Source: an uncultured Christensenella sp. (GTDB taxonomy: Bacteria; Bacillota; Clostridia; Christensenellales; UBA1242). From it: a stretch of DNA of 13,193 nucleotides. The translations under genes were made by a program, and so were the position numbers. The stretch covers positions 1 to 13,193 of the forward strand of contig CASEYA010000058.1 of the NCBI GenBank assembly GCA_949291975.1, given 5' to 3'. The notes under the pieces were generated by a model. The model saw nothing but the letters and a program-made list of their open reading frames with translations. It did not search any database and was not told the origin of the DNA. Positions 1-7,492 of this stretch are shown piece by piece. The stretch's first letter is position 1. Every line of letters starts with the position of its first letter.

Positions 1-536
1 ATGCCAAGGTCAGTAATCTTTTCACCAAGCCAAAGGGTAAACATTGAACCAGCAACCAAAATTAGCACAATGATTGCGGATACAACCCACCCTGGAACAG
101 AACTACTGAGTGCAGATTCGTTGATTGTTCCACTTGCTGAGAATGTAAGCACAATTGCAATTGCTTGAATTAAAGCAAAGATAAGAGCTGTTATTCTGGT
201 GTAGAAAGTTATTTTTCTTCTGCCTTCCTCCCCTGCCTTACTCAATCTTTCAAGTGCAGGAATAGCAACTGTTAAAAGTTGAATAATAATTGAAGCAGAG
301 ATATATGGAATTACTCCCAAGGCAAGCAAAGAACCATTTGCAAGCGCTCCACCTGTTACTGAACTTAAAAGTGATAGAAAATCGCTGCCAGAAACAGATT
401 CGTTGAATGCTGCAAGGTCAAGCCCCGGAATCGGCAACCAACAGCCGATGCGGTATATAAAGAGTATTCCAAGTGTTATAAGAATTTTTTTGCGCAAATC
501 TTTTGACTTAAACGCTTGAACTAATGTTTGAAACAT
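1..536 (-). CDS. secY: Protein translocase subunit SecY (N-terminal part, cut by window edge)
   Basis: SecY is the multi-spanning channel of the Sec translocon, which moves unfolded preproteins across, and membrane proteins into, the cytoplasmic membrane together with SecE, SecG and SecA. The first 178 codons are present and the rest lies beyond base 1. Visible features are a short basic cytoplasmic N-terminus (FKSKDLRKK), a first membrane span at about residues 18-37 containing YRIG, then the IPGLD motif at 36-40. A Gly/Ser/Leu-rich stretch at about 50-70 is where the channel plug lies in this family. Further spans lie at about 70-92 (GVIPYISASII), 113-133 and 149-170, and the fragment ends in GEKITDLG. 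The start ATG overlaps the stop of rplO as TAATG, and an AGGAGG lies within the last codons of rplO, so translation is probably coupled. Placement after rplO is the usual end of the spc operon. Confidence 0.97.
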   Translation of the reverse strand, partial: MFQTLVQAFKSKDLRKKILITLGILFIYRIGCWLPIPGLDLAAFNESVSGSDFLSLLSSVTGGALANGSLLALGVIPYISASIIIQLLTVAIPALERLSKAGEEGRRKITFYTRITALIFALIQAIAIVLTFSASGTINESALSSSVPGWVVSAIIVLILVAGSMFTLWLGEKITDLG

Positions 537-979
537 TATGCCTCCTCAGTCTTTCCACCGGCTTTTTCAATTTTCTTAACTGCCGTTTTGGAGAATTTAT
601 TTGCTTTAACGGTTAACTTCTTAGATAATTTTCCATTTCCAAGAACTTTTAAACCGCTTTTTTCAATTTTTCCAATTATTCTCTTTTCCTTAAGAAGTTC
701 TGCTGTAACAACTGTGCCATCTTCAAAAACTTCTAAGTCCTCAACATTTATAATTGAGAATACATCGCCATAAGGGTTATTAAAACCTCTTTTTGGCAAA
801 CGGCGAATAAGGGACATTTGTCCACCTTCAAACAAAGGACGAGTTCCTCCGCCAGAACGCTTGTTTTGACCATTTTCTCCACGTCCAGAGGTTTTACCTC
901 TGCCACTGCCAAGACCACGACCAACACGTTTCACACCTTTCTTAGAATTTGGTGCAGGGTTAAGTTCATGAATATTCAT
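536..979 (-). CDS. rplO: Large subunit ribosomal protein uL15
   Basis: uL15 is a late-assembling 50S protein that binds 23S rRNA with a long basic N-terminal extension. The 147-residue product has the usual length. It shows the [14 protein letters not shown] start, the Gly/Arg-rich tail ([15 protein letters not shown]) and the family signature [14 protein letters not shown] followed by LPKRGF. One local deviation is [12 protein letters not shown] where GHKGQKSRSGGG is common. The ATG is preceded by TAGGAGG, in which TAG is the stop of rpmD, with a 12-nt gap between genes. The last codons (TEEA) contain the AGGAGG that serves secY, and the stop overlaps the secY start as TAATG. uL15 adjoining SecY is the standard spc arrangement and helps confirm both calls. 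Confidence 0.98.
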   Translation of the reverse strand: MNIHELNPAPNSKKGVKRVGRGLGSGRGKTSGRGENGQNKRSGGGTRPLFEGGQMSLIRRLPKRGFNNPYGDVFSIINVEDLEVFEDGTVVTAELLKEKRIIGKIEKSGLKVLGNGKLSKKLTVKANKFSKTAVKKIEKAGGKTEEA

Positions 980-991
980 AATGTCGTCCTC

Positions 992-1213
992 CTATTCTTC
1001 CACCTTCACCAAGTGTTTAACAACTTCAATCATGCCACGAATTGCTTCGTTATCTGGCATAACCTTTGTTTTGTTTATTTTGTTCAAACCCAAAGCTTTC
1101 ATTGTTGCCTTTTGCTTTGGATTACAACAAATAACACTGTGAATTTGTGTGATTTTTATTGTTTTTCCACTTTTTGTGGATTTTTTAGGAGTGTTTGTTT
1201 TACTTGTTTCCAT
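992..1213 (-). CDS. rpmD: Large subunit ribosomal protein uL30
   Basis: uL30 is a small 50S protein that binds 23S rRNA. The core runs from about residue 18 (KTIKITQIHSV) through KQKATMKALGL, the most diagnostic stretch, to AIRGMIEVVKHLVKVEE at the C-terminus, which closely follows the family pattern. At 73 residues it is a little longer than the usual 58-62 because of a Lys/Thr/Ser-rich N-terminal extension of about 15 residues. The start is well fixed: the junction reads TAGGAGGTATTTTTATG, where TAG is the rpsE stop and TAGGAGG the ribosome-binding site. The gene's own TAG stop is likewise embedded in the TAGGAGG that serves rplO. rpmD is missing from some bacterial spc operons but is intact here. 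Confidence 0.96.
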   Translation of the reverse strand: METSKTNTPKKSTKSGKTIKITQIHSVICCNPKQKATMKALGLNKINKTKVMPDNEAIRGMIEVVKHLVKVEE

Positions 1214-1224
1214 AAAAATACCTC

Positions 1225-1866
1225 CTATAAGTCTTCCGTGGTCTTGCCACGAAGTTTAGCAACTTCATCCTTTGTGCGCATTGCTTTTAATGCGTTAAAA
1301 GTTGCTCTTACAATATTAATTTTATTGTTGCTTCCTTGTCTTTTTGCTGTAATATCTTTAATTCCAGCAAGTTCCAAAACAGGACGAGCAGCACCACCAG
1401 CAATAACTCCAGTTCCCTGTTTTGCAGGAATAAGACGAATTACACTTGCGCCATATTTCATTGTTATTGCATGTGGAATTGTTGTGTTGTCAATTGATAC
1501 AGTTATCATGTTTTTCTTTGCTGCGTTAAAGCCTTTTTCAATTGCGTTAGTTGCTTCACGAGCCTTTCCTGTTCCAATTCCAACACGGCCTTTTTTGTCT
1601 CCAACAACACAAAGTGCGCTGAAACTTTGAACACGTCCACCCTTTACTGTTTTTTGAACAGAGCGAATGTCTACCATTCTCTTTTCAAACTCATCAGCTT
1701 CACGAGGTGGTCTTTCTGAACGAGAGCGTTTGTTTTTGTCAAACTTTCCGCCACGGCGTTCATTTTTGCCCTTTTGTTCTGGCTTTTCTGCTGTTTGAAC
1801 ACTTTCAGTGTTAACATCTGCGCTAACTTCTGCTGAAACTTCATTTTCTTTTAATTCTTCTGCCAT
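1225..1866 (-). CDS. rpsE: Small subunit ribosomal protein uS5, with long N-terminal extension
   Basis: uS5 lies on the solvent side of the 30S subunit near the mRNA entry path and contributes to decoding accuracy. The core begins near residue 58 (DEFEKRMVDIRSV) and shows TVKGGRVQSFSALCVVGD, GRVGIGTGKAREA, then IPHAITMKYGASVIRLIPA, GTGVIAGGAARPVLELAGIKDI, and SNNKINIVRATFNAL with a LRGK end. The product is 213 residues, against about 160-170 in most relatives. The extra 50 or so N-terminal residues are low-complexity: acidic and Glu/Val/Ser-rich first, then Lys/Arg-rich (GKFDKNKRSRSERPPRE). The start is supported by TAGGGGGATATTATG, where TAG is the rplR stop; no comparable site was identified inside the extension. 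Its own TAG stop forms part of the rpmD Shine-Dalgarno. Confidence 0.98.
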   Translation of the reverse strand: MAEELKENEVSAEVSADVNTESVQTAEKPEQKGKNERRGGKFDKNKRSRSERPPREADEFEKRMVDIRSVQKTVKGGRVQSFSALCVVGDKKGRVGIGTGKAREATNAIEKGFNAAKKNMITVSIDNTTIPHAITMKYGASVIRLIPAKQGTGVIAGGAARPVLELAGIKDITAKRQGSNNKINIVRATFNALKAMRTKDEVAKLRGKTTEDL

Positions 1867-1875
1867 AATATCCCC

Positions 1876-2244
1876 CTAAAACTTTAATCCAGCAGCTCTT
1901 GCGCTATCTGTTAATTTTTTAACTCGACCTGTATAAAGGTATCCGCCACGGTCACAAACAACTGTTTCAATACCTTTCTTTAATGCTCTTTTAGCAATTT
2001 CTGTTCCAACGATTTCTGCTTGCTCTACTTTTGTTTTCCCTTGAAGTTTTGGTTTTATACCTTTTTCAAGAGAAGAAGCACTTACAAGAGTTACACCCTT
2101 TTCATCGTCAATGATTTGAGCATAAATGTTGCTCACACTACGGTAAATACATAAACGAGGGCGTGCATTTGTTCCGCTGACAGTTTTGCGAACTCTTGTG
2201 TGTCTGCGTTGGCGTTCTTTGTTTTTGTCAATTTTTGTTATCAT
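1876..2244 (-). CDS. rplR: Large subunit ribosomal protein uL18
   Basis: uL18 binds 5S rRNA and, with uL5, docks it into the central protuberance of the 50S subunit. The 122-residue product has the family length. It begins with a basic stretch ([16 protein letters not shown]), followed by [27 protein letters not shown]. The C-terminal half contains [44 protein letters not shown], here cited only by its recognisable ends VCDRGGY and ARAAGLKF, which are typical for uL18. A strong AAAGGAGG lies 10 nt before the ATG, within the 19-nt gap after rplF. The TAG stop continues as TAGGGGG, the ribosome-binding site of rpsE. Confidence 0.98.
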   Translation of the reverse strand: MITKIDKNKERQRRHTRVRKTVSGTNARPRLCIYRSVSNIYAQIIDDEKGVTLVSASSLEKGIKPKLQGKTKVEQAEIVGTEIAKRALKKGIETVVCDRGGYLYTGRVKKLTDSARAAGLKF

Positions 2245-2263
2245 TTTTCACTTTCCTCCTTTA

Positions 2264-2806
2264 TTATTTACCTGCTTTTTTGCCTTCTTTCTTAATTACA
2301 ACTTCATCGGAATATCTAATTCCATATGCGTGATAAGGCTCAACTGGTCTTAATGCACGAATGTTTGCAGCCATTTGTCCAACAGCTTCTTTGCTGATTC
2401 CTTCAACCTTGATTTCAAGTGGTGAAGGGCAACTTAAAGTGATGTTTTCCATTGGATGAACAAACACTGGGTGACTTAGTCCAAGGTTAAGTTCTATATC
2501 TTGCCCTTTTTGAGTTGCTTTGTAACCAACACCATTTATAACAAGTGTTTTGCTGTAACCTGTGGTAAGTCCTGTAATCATATTGTTAACTAGTGTGCGA
2601 TATAGGCCATGCATACTGTTTGCTTCTGTTGTTTCCTTAACAGGTGTTAATGTAACAACTCCATCTTCAACCTTAACACTGATAAGTTTGCTTATTGGTT
2701 GAACAAGTTTGCCTTTCGCACCTTCAACAGTAACTGTGTTGTGCTCATCAACACTTACAGTTATTCCTGCTGGTATGTTAATGGGTTTCTTTCCTATTCT
2801 TGACAT
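2264..2806 (-). CDS. rplF: Large subunit ribosomal protein uL6
   Basis: uL6 sits near the factor-binding region and sarcin-ricin loop of the 50S subunit. It is built from two repeated domains, visible here as about residues 1-82 and 83-180. The protein starts MSRIGKKPINIPAGI, carries VEGAKGKL in the first domain, VINGVGYKATQKG at the domain junction, GLSHPV, and IRALRPVEPYHAYGIRY near the end. The length of 180 is normal. The conserved PEPYKGKGIRY stretch reads PEPYHAYGIRY, a small clade-type variation. The junction with rpsH reads TAGGAGGCTATTATG, so the upstream TAG stop is part of the ribosome-binding site. The gene ends in TAA, and a separate AAAGGAGG serves rplR. Confidence 0.98.
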   Translation of the reverse strand: MSRIGKKPINIPAGITVSVDEHNTVTVEGAKGKLVQPISKLISVKVEDGVVTLTPVKETTEANSMHGLYRTLVNNMITGLTTGYSKTLVINGVGYKATQKGQDIELNLGLSHPVFVHPMENITLSCPSPLEIKVEGISKEAVGQMAANIRALRPVEPYHAYGIRYSDEVVIKKEGKKAGK

Positions 2807-2815
2807 AATAGCCTC

Positions 2816-3214
2816 CTACCACACATAAGCCAGCACTTCGCCACCAACATTGTTGGCTCTTGCCTGCTTATCTGTCATTATTCCTTTGCTTGTTGAAATG
2901 ATTGCAATTCCAAGTCCACTTAAAACTTTTGGAAGTGTGTTTACGCTTGCATAAATTCTAAGTCCTGGTTTTGAAATTCTTTTAAGTCCTGAAATTACAT
3001 AATTAGCAGAAGGAGATTCCTTTAAAGTTATATGAATCATTTTTTCAACGCCATCTCCAACAACTTCAAAATCTGTGATGTAACCTTCATCTTTCAGAAT
3101 TTGAGCGATTGAAGTTTTTACCTTGCTAACTGGAACATCAACGGTTAGGTGTTTTGCACCAATTGCATTTCTAATTCTTGTTAGCATATCTGAAATAACA
3201 TCTGTAACTACCAT
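2816..3214 (-). CDS. rpsH: Small subunit ribosomal protein uS8
   Basis: uS8 is a primary 16S rRNA-binding protein of the 30S central domain; in Escherichia coli it also represses the spc operon, though whether it does so here is unknown. The 132-residue product has the normal length. It shows the N-terminal [14 protein letters not shown] motif, [33 protein letters not shown], and the C-terminal signature [20 protein letters not shown] followed by GGEVLAYVW, which is the hallmark of bacterial uS8. The junction TAGGAGGATAAAATG merges the rpsN stop with the ribosome-binding site. Its own TAG stop is in turn used in the rplF site, so three successive junctions share this design. Confidence 0.98.
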   Translation of the reverse strand: MVVTDVISDMLTRIRNAIGAKHLTVDVPVSKVKTSIAQILKDEGYITDFEVVGDGVEKMIHITLKESPSANYVISGLKRISKPGLRIYASVNTLPKVLSGLGIAIISTSKGIMTDKQARANNVGGEVLAYVW

Positions 3215-3223
3215 TTTATCCTC

Positions 3224-3409
3224 CTACCAACTAGCCTTTTTAACACCAGGGATTTCTCCACGGTAAGCCATTTCTCTAAAACAAATACGGCAAATTCCAT
3301 ATTTTTTTAGAACAGCGTGAGGTCTTCCACAAACTTTACAACGAGTGTATTCACGAGTTGAAAACTTTTGTGGTTTTTGTTGTTTTAAAACTAATGCTTT
3401 TCTTGCCAT
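3224..3409 (-). CDS. rpsN: Small subunit ribosomal protein uS14, zinc-binding type
   Basis: uS14 is a 30S head protein contacting uS3 and uS10. This is the short 61-residue form with a zinc site: C24-x2-C27 and C40-x2-C43 ([20 protein letters not shown]). The zinc-type protein ends in the typical [11 protein letters not shown]. Zinc-type uS14 encoded between rplE and rpsH is standard in low-GC Gram-positives and several other phyla, whereas the zinc-free paralogue is about 90-100 residues long. The junction with rplE reads TAGGAGGATAATATG, with the TAG stop inside the Shine-Dalgarno. Many bacteria carry a second, zinc-independent copy used under zinc limitation; whether this genome has one cannot be seen here. 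Confidence 0.98.
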   Translation of the reverse strand: MARKALVLKQQKPQKFSTREYTRCKVCGRPHAVLKKYGICRICFREMAYRGEIPGVKKASW

Positions 3410-3418
3410 ATTATCCTC

Positions 3419-3997
3419 CTACGCCTTTTTGAAAGGCATTCCAAGTTCTGTGAGCAATGCCTTTGCCTCATTGTCTGTTTTTGCTGTGGTTACAATACAA
3501 ATATCAAAACCACGAACTTTCTCAATTTTATCATAGTCAATTTCAGGGAATATAAGTTGTTCTTTTACGCCCATTGCAAAATTGCCTTTTCCATCAAACG
3601 ACTTTGGAGAAATTCCACGGAAGTCGCGAACTCTTGGAAGAGCAATTGAAATCAAACGGTCCAAAAACTCCCACATTGTGCTTCCACGCAAAGTTACCTT
3701 TGCTCCAATTTTCATTCCTTCACGAAGCTTAAAGTTAGCAACTGCTTTCTTTGCTGTTGTAACAAGTGGCTTTTGACCTGTGATTAAACCAAGTTCATCA
3801 ACTGCTTGATTAAAACTTTTTGAGTTGTCTTTTACATCTCCAAGTCCAGCATTAACAACAATTTTTTCAATTGCAGGAACTTCATTGATGTTTTTATAGT
3901 TAAACTCTTTTTTAAGCGCAGGAACAACACTTTTATTGTAGAAAACTTCTAAACGAGGTTTGTTTCCTTTTGCTTGAACTTTGTTTTGTTTTTCCAC
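3419..3997 (-). CDS. rplE: Large subunit ribosomal protein uL5 (GTG start)
   Basis: uL5 binds 5S rRNA and contacts the P-site tRNA from the central protuberance of the 50S subunit. Recognisable segments are [38 protein letters not shown] (quoted by its ends), [16 protein letters not shown], and the C-terminal block [27 protein letters not shown] and [16 protein letters not shown]. The length is 192, compared with about 179 for most relatives; the excess is a 12-13 residue polar N-terminus before PRLEVFYN. The start codon is GTG, supported by GGAGGAATAAA directly before it and by the absence of an in-frame ATG before the core. The gap to rplX is 14 nt. The TAG stop is embedded in the TAGGAGG of rpsN. 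Confidence 0.97.
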   Translation of the reverse strand: MEKQNKVQAKGNKPRLEVFYNKSVVPALKKEFNYKNINEVPAIEKIVVNAGLGDVKDNSKSFNQAVDELGLITGQKPLVTTAKKAVANFKLREGMKIGAKVTLRGSTMWEFLDRLISIALPRVRDFRGISPKSFDGKGNFAMGVKEQLIFPEIDYDKIEKVRGFDICIVTTAKTDNEAKALLTELGMPFKKA

Positions 3998-4011
3998 TTT
4001 ATTCCTCCAAA

Positions 4012-4536
4012 CTATTTACCTGTTGACTTTGCTTGAGGTGTTTTTCTTTTTGTAGTTGCTGTGTCGACCTTGGCTTTTTTTGCCACAGCAGTTTTCTTTG
4101 CTGATTCTTTCTTTGCTCTCATTGGAGTTTTTTCAGTAACAGGTTCTGCTTTTGCTTCTTTTACTGTTTCTTTTGATGCCTTATCCTTTGTTGCAGGCTT
4201 ATCTTTTGCTCTCTTTTCTCCATCCATGAAAGCACCACATTTTTTACAAGCACGGTGTTTAATGCCTTTTTCATCAAACTTTTGAGCAATTCTTGTTGCT
4301 TTGCCACAATTTGGGCAAACAATTTGCACATTGCTGATGTCAATTGGGGCTTCTTCTTTTTTGATTCCACCCTTGTCGTTTTGTGAACGAGGCTTTCTGT
4401 GTTTGCTTACAATGTTAACATTTGCAACTGTAACACGGCCCTTGTGTCTGTTGCATGCGGTTATTTTACCGGTTTTTCCTTTATCTTTTCCAGCAAGCAC
4501 CAAAACGGTGTCGCCTTTCTTTAATTCTGTGTTCAT
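4012..4536 (-). CDS. rplX: Large subunit ribosomal protein uL24, zinc-ribbon form with long Lys/Ala-rich tail
   Basis: uL24 is an assembly-initiator protein of the 50S subunit located near the exit of the peptide tunnel. The KOW-type core is clear: [20 protein letters not shown] at residues 6-25, then [32 protein letters not shown]. Residues 74-100 form a zinc-ribbon-like module with C74-x2-C77 and C97-x2-C100, a variant found in part of the bacterial uL24 family. The protein should end near residue 105 but continues to 174 with a low-complexity tail rich in Lys, Ala, Thr and Glu, in frame and without any hairpin or frameshift sign. The junction with rplN reads TAAGGAGATAAAATATG, so the stop and the ribosome-binding site again overlap. 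The gene ends in TAG. Confidence 0.97.
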   Translation of the reverse strand: MNTELKKGDTVLVLAGKDKGKTGKITACNRHKGRVTVANVNIVSKHRKPRSQNDKGGIKKEEAPIDISNVQIVCPNCGKATRIAQKFDEKGIKHRACKKCGAFMDGEKRAKDKPATKDKASKETVKEAKAEPVTEKTPMRAKKESAKKTAVAKKAKVDTATTKRKTPQAKSTGK

Positions 4537-4547
4537 ATTTTATCTCC

Positions 4548-4916
4548 TTATAGCACTTCGTTTGCAAGAGACACAATCTTCATATATCCCTTGTCACGAA
4601 GTTCTCTTGCGATAGGGCCAAACACACGAGTTCCTTTTGGTTGTTTATCTTTGTCGATAATCACACAAGCATTATCATCAAATCTAATGCTACTTCCATC
4701 TGGGCGACGAACGCCACGAGATGAACGAACAATAACTGCCTTCACAACATCACCCTTCTTAACGCTTCCGCCAGGAATTGCTGATTTAACTGTTCCAACA
4801 ATTATGTCGCCAATGTTTCCAAATTTCCTAAAAGAACCGCCCAAAACACGAATACACATTAAAACTTTTGCACCTGTGTTGTCGGCAACTTTTAGTTTTG
4901 ATTGAGGCATTATCAT
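4548..4916 (-). CDS. rplN: Large subunit ribosomal protein uL14
   Basis: uL14 sits at the subunit interface, forms an intersubunit bridge to 16S rRNA and is the docking site for the silencing factor RsfS in many bacteria. The 122-residue length is exactly that of the family. The sequence carries [39 protein letters not shown] (a near-perfect family signature), [33 protein letters not shown] and the end [23 protein letters not shown], quoted by its parts [12 protein letters not shown] and [10 protein letters not shown]. The ATG at the 5' end is preferred over the one two codons further in because AAAGGAG lies 9 nt before it and it gives the standard MIxPQS start. The gap after rpsQ is 18 nt. 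Confidence 0.98.
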   Translation of the reverse strand: MIMPQSKLKVADNTGAKVLMCIRVLGGSFRKFGNIGDIIVGTVKSAIPGGSVKKGDVVKAVIVRSSRGVRRPDGSSIRFDDNACVIIDKDKQPKGTRVFGPIARELRDKGYMKIVSLANEVL

Positions 4917-4934
4917 AATGTATTACTCCTTTGA

Positions 4935-5195
4935 TTACTTCGCTTTTTCAATTATTTTCACCAATCTGAAGTATTTGTCTTTAGAAAGGTGACGAGTTTC
5001 AGTGATTTCGACCTTATCACCAACATTGCACTCATTGTTTTCATCGTGAACTTTGAATTTTTTGGTTGTTTTTACAATTTTCTTATATAAAGGGTGGCGA
5101 ACATTGTCTGCAACCGCAACAACAATTGTTTTGTCCATAGCGGTACTAACCACTGTGCCCACTCTTGTCTTTCTGAGATTTCTTTGTGTTTCCAT
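4935..5195 (-). CDS. rpsQ: Small subunit ribosomal protein uS17
   Basis: uS17 is a primary 16S rRNA-binding protein with an OB fold that helps nucleate 30S assembly. The 86-residue product shows [20 protein letters not shown], the diagnostic [21 protein letters not shown] (quoted in part), then [24 protein letters not shown] at the C-terminus. The length and the whole pattern are typical. The junction with rpmC reads TAAGGGGGAGCGAAATAATG, in which the rpmC stop abuts the G-rich ribosome-binding site. The gene ends in TAA and has a separate AAAGGAG for rplN downstream. Confidence 0.97.
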   Translation of the reverse strand: METQRNLRKTRVGTVVSTAMDKTIVVAVADNVRHPLYKKIVKTTKKFKVHDENNECNVGDKVEITETRHLSKDKYFRLVKIIEKAK

Positions 5196-5209
5196 TATTT
5201 CGCTCCCCC

Positions 5210-5416
5210 TTATTCAGCCTTTTTCTCTTTTAGTTCTCGTTCTCTCAAAGTTGTTAGCACCCTTGCAATGTCTTTTTTAACGGTGTTTAACATCATTGGA
5301 TTTGTAAGTTGTCCTGTTGCATGAGAGAAACGAAGGTTGAAATGTTCGGTTTTAAGTTCTTTGAGTTTGCTGACAAGTTCGTCATTGGTCATATCCTTAA
5401 ATTCCTTGGACTTCAT
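5210..5416 (-). CDS. rpmC: Large subunit ribosomal protein uL29
   Basis: uL29 is a small, mostly helical 50S protein next to the tunnel exit, where it forms part of the docking site for trigger factor and SRP together with uL23. The 68-residue product contains [26 protein letters not shown] (quoted by ends), followed by the diagnostic [22 protein letters not shown] and a basic C-terminus. Its ATG overlaps the stop of rplP by one base (TAATG), and AAGGAGG lies within the last codons of rplP, so translation is likely coupled. The TAA stop leads straight into GGGGGAG, the rpsQ ribosome-binding site. Confidence 0.97.
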   Translation of the reverse strand: MKSKEFKDMTNDELVSKLKELKTEHFNLRFSHATGQLTNPMMLNTVKKDIARVLTTLRERELKEKKAE

Positions 5417-5916
5417 TATTGTTCCCCTCCTTCTTGCTTGGTTTCAACTTTTGTTTGTGTTTCGGTTACTTTTTTGCCTGCAAGACGAGCATCAACTTCT
5501 TTGTCAAGTGCTTCTTTTGTATAGAATTTTGTCTTGATTGGAAGTTTGTGACTTGCAAGTCTTAATGCCTCACGAGCAACTGATTCCGAAACGCCTGCAA
5601 TTTCAAACATAACTCGACCTGGTTTAACAACTGCAACCCAGCCTTCAAGGTTTCCCTTTCCCTTACCCATACGGGTTTCAAGAGGCTTTTTGGTGTATGA
5701 TTTGTGTGGGAAAATCTTTATCCAAACTTTTCCAACACGGCTCATATATCTTGTCATTGCAACACGAGTTGCCTCGATTTGATTAGATTTAATCCAACCA
5801 GATTCAAGAGCAACAAGTCCATATTCTCCATAAGAAATTCTGTTGCCACGAGTTTCTGCGCCCTTCATTCTTCCACGTTGCATCTTTCTGAACTTTGTCT
5901 TCTTTGGCATTAACAT
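5416..5916 (-). CDS. rplP: Large subunit ribosomal protein uL16, C-terminally extended
   Basis: uL16 binds 23S rRNA at the base of the central protuberance and helps position the aminoacyl end of tRNA near the peptidyl transferase centre. Family motifs are [39 protein letters not shown], the strongly conserved [20 protein letters not shown], and [20 protein letters not shown] followed by [15 protein letters not shown]. The length is 166 residues against about 140-145 usually. The extra C-terminal segment is polar and ends EGGEQ, where the codons for Glu-Gly-Gly hold the AAGGAGG used by rpmC. The start ATG overlaps the rpsC stop (TAATG). A second ATG six bases later is possible but would lose the usual MLMPK start. 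Confidence 0.98.
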   Translation of the reverse strand: MLMPKKTKFRKMQRGRMKGAETRGNRISYGEYGLVALESGWIKSNQIEATRVAMTRYMSRVGKVWIKIFPHKSYTKKPLETRMGKGKGNLEGWVAVVKPGRVMFEIAGVSESVAREALRLASHKLPIKTKFYTKEALDKEVDARLAGKKVTETQTKVETKQEGGEQ

Positions 5917-6590
5917 TACTCACCACCCCCTTGTTTTGAGGTTGATTTCTTGTCTAGGACTTCGCCTTTGTAAATCCAAACCTTAACACCAAGAACACCA
6001 TAGGTTGTGTGTGCTTCAACAAAGCCATAGTCTATGTTTGCTCTTAATGTGTGTAGTGGAACTGAACCTTGTGCAAATTTTTCGCTTCTTGCCATTTCTG
6101 CACCATTAATTCTTCCATTTACCACAATTTTACATCCAAGTGCTCCAGATTTCATTACCTTTTGAAGAGACATTTTGATTGCCCTTTTAACAAGAACACG
6201 CTTTTCAATTTGGCTTGCAATACCCTGTGCAACCACGGTTGCGTCAAGGTCTGGCACTTTGATTTCTTTTATGTTGATAGAAACTTGTTTGCCACCAACA
6301 ATTTTGTCTAAACTCTTTTTAAGAGCTTCAATTCCAGCACCCTTTTGACCAATGATAATTCCTGGTCTTGCGGTGAAAACATTAACAACAATTTTGCCAT
6401 TAACACCCTGTGTTCTCTCGATAACAACGCGAGAAACAGATGCGTCTTTATATTGCTTTTTAACAAACCCACGAATCTTGTTGTCTTCAACAAGGTTGTT
6501 TGCAAAGTCTTTCTTGTCTGCATACCAAGTTGCATCCCAAGGCTTAACAATGCCAACTCTTAATCCGTGAGGACTTACTTTTTGCCCCAT
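5916..6590 (-). CDS. rpsC: Small subunit ribosomal protein uS3
   Basis: uS3 is a 30S head protein at the mRNA entry tunnel, with mRNA helicase activity described for the E. coli subunit (with uS4 and uS5). The N-terminal motif [17 protein letters not shown] is typical. The type-II KH domain spans about residues 40-110, and its GXXG-type loop reads [12 protein letters not shown], with Gln where Lys is common. The C-terminal domain carries [27 protein letters not shown], and [18 protein letters not shown]. At 224 residues the length is normal. The start is one base after the rplV stop, and its GGAGG lies inside the last codons of rplV. The C-terminus KQGGGE is encoded by a G-rich stretch that also serves rplP. 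Confidence 0.98.
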   Translation of the reverse strand: MGQKVSPHGLRVGIVKPWDATWYADKKDFANNLVEDNKIRGFVKKQYKDASVSRVVIERTQGVNGKIVVNVFTARPGIIIGQKGAGIEALKKSLDKIVGGKQVSINIKEIKVPDLDATVVAQGIASQIEKRVLVKRAIKMSLQKVMKSGALGCKIVVNGRINGAEMARSEKFAQGSVPLHTLRANIDYGFVEAHTTYGVLGVKVWIYKGEVLDKKSTSKQGGGE

Positions 6591-6591
6591 A

Positions 6592-7188
6592 TTATTTCTC
6601 GCCTCCTTCTTGCGTTTTATCTTTTTTTGCTTTCACAGTTTTGTCTGATGATTTTTTTGTTGTGGTTGTTGATGCCACTTTTTTTGTTTCTGTTTTTGCT
6701 GGTTTTGTTGTTTTTGCTTCTGCCTTTTCTTCTTGCTTTACTTCTGCTGGTTTAACTTCGGCTTCTGCTTTTTTGCTTACCTTTTTTACAGGCATGTCGT
6801 CATCTTTCTTTTCATCTAAGATAATTTTGATGTGACTTGTTCTTTTCTTAATTATGTCAGCACTTCCGTGTGAACGATACCAATATCTCTTCATTGTCAT
6901 GCCTTCGTTTGCATAACATTCAGCAACATATAGGTCATTTTTGCTGAGGTTTTGGTTGTTCTCTGCATTTGCGCCAGCACTTTCAAGAACCTTGATTATA
7001 GCTTCACTTGCACGCTTTTGAGTGTTTTGCAAAATTCCCAAAGCAGTGAAGTAGTCTTTTCCACGAATTAAGTCAAGCACAACACGAACTTTTGGTGGAC
7101 TGATTCTGATGTATTTTGCAAGTGCTTGTGGACGATTGTCCTTTTCAGCAATGCGTTTTGCTGTTTTTTCTTTCATTCTCTTTGCCAT
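6592..7188 (-). CDS. rplV: Large subunit ribosomal protein uL22 with long C-terminal tail
   Basis: uL22 binds all 23S rRNA domains, and its beta-hairpin forms, with uL4, the constriction of the peptide exit tunnel. The core lies at about residues 23-127: [43 protein letters not shown] and [10 protein letters not shown]. Two extensions make it 198 residues long, against about 110 in most bacteria: roughly 20 basic residues at the N-terminus and about 70 at the C-terminus that are Lys/Ala/Glu/Thr-rich. The hairpin tip is unusual: [12 protein letters not shown] stands where relatives have a form of KRxxPRAxGRA. An SD-like GGTGAGGTG precedes the ATG, and the rpsS stop is TAG. The last codons (EGGEK) contain the GGAGG that serves rpsC. 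Confidence 0.98.
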   Translation of the reverse strand: MAKRMKEKTAKRIAEKDNRPQALAKYIRISPPKVRVVLDLIRGKDYFTALGILQNTQKRASEAIIKVLESAGANAENNQNLSKNDLYVAECYANEGMTMKRYWYRSHGSADIIKKRTSHIKIILDEKKDDDMPVKKVSKKAEAEVKPAEVKQEEKAEAKTTKPAKTETKKVASTTTTKKSSDKTVKAKKDKTQEGGEK

Positions 7189-7201
7189 AACAACACCTCA
7201 C

Positions 7202-7483
7202 CTAGTTTGATTTTCCAGCAACTTTTGAGCCGGAGTGTCCTTTGAACAAACGAGTTGGAGCAAATTCTCCAAGTTTGTGTCCAACCATTTCAACTGAACA
7301 ATAAACAGGAATGAATTTACGACCATTGTGAACCTGAACAGTGTGTCCAACAAAGTCTGGATAGATTGTTGAAGAACGAGACCAAGTTTTAACTGGCTTC
7401 TTTTCGTTTGCTTCGTTCATTTTTTGAATTCTTGACATCAAACGTGCTTCTACATATGGCTTCTTCTTTAAACTTTTACTCAT
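7202..7483 (-). CDS. rpsS: Small subunit ribosomal protein uS19
   Basis: uS19 forms a complex with uS13 in the 30S head and contacts the A- and P-site tRNAs and the 50S subunit. The 93-residue product has [16 protein letters not shown] at the start (SLKKGPF in most relatives), then [26 protein letters not shown] (quoted by its ends) and the near-invariant [20 protein letters not shown], which settles the identification. The start is fixed by TAGGAGTAAATTATG, in which TAG is the rplB stop. The gene ends in TAG, followed by GTGAGGTG before rplV. Length and order are standard. Confidence 0.98.
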   Translation of the reverse strand: MSKSLKKKPYVEARLMSRIQKMNEANEKKPVKTWSRSSTIYPDFVGHTVQVHNGRKFIPVYCSVEMVGHKLGEFAPTRLFKGHSGSKVAGKSN

Positions 7484-7492
7484 AATTTACTC

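Noticed and set aside
818..1630. A 270-codon plus-strand open frame opposite rplO, rpmD and rpsE
   Set aside because: It lies wholly antisense to three certain ribosomal genes, has no ribosome-binding site or family resemblance, and its Phe/Thr/Ser-rich product is the expected mirror of Lys/Glu/Gly-rich codons.
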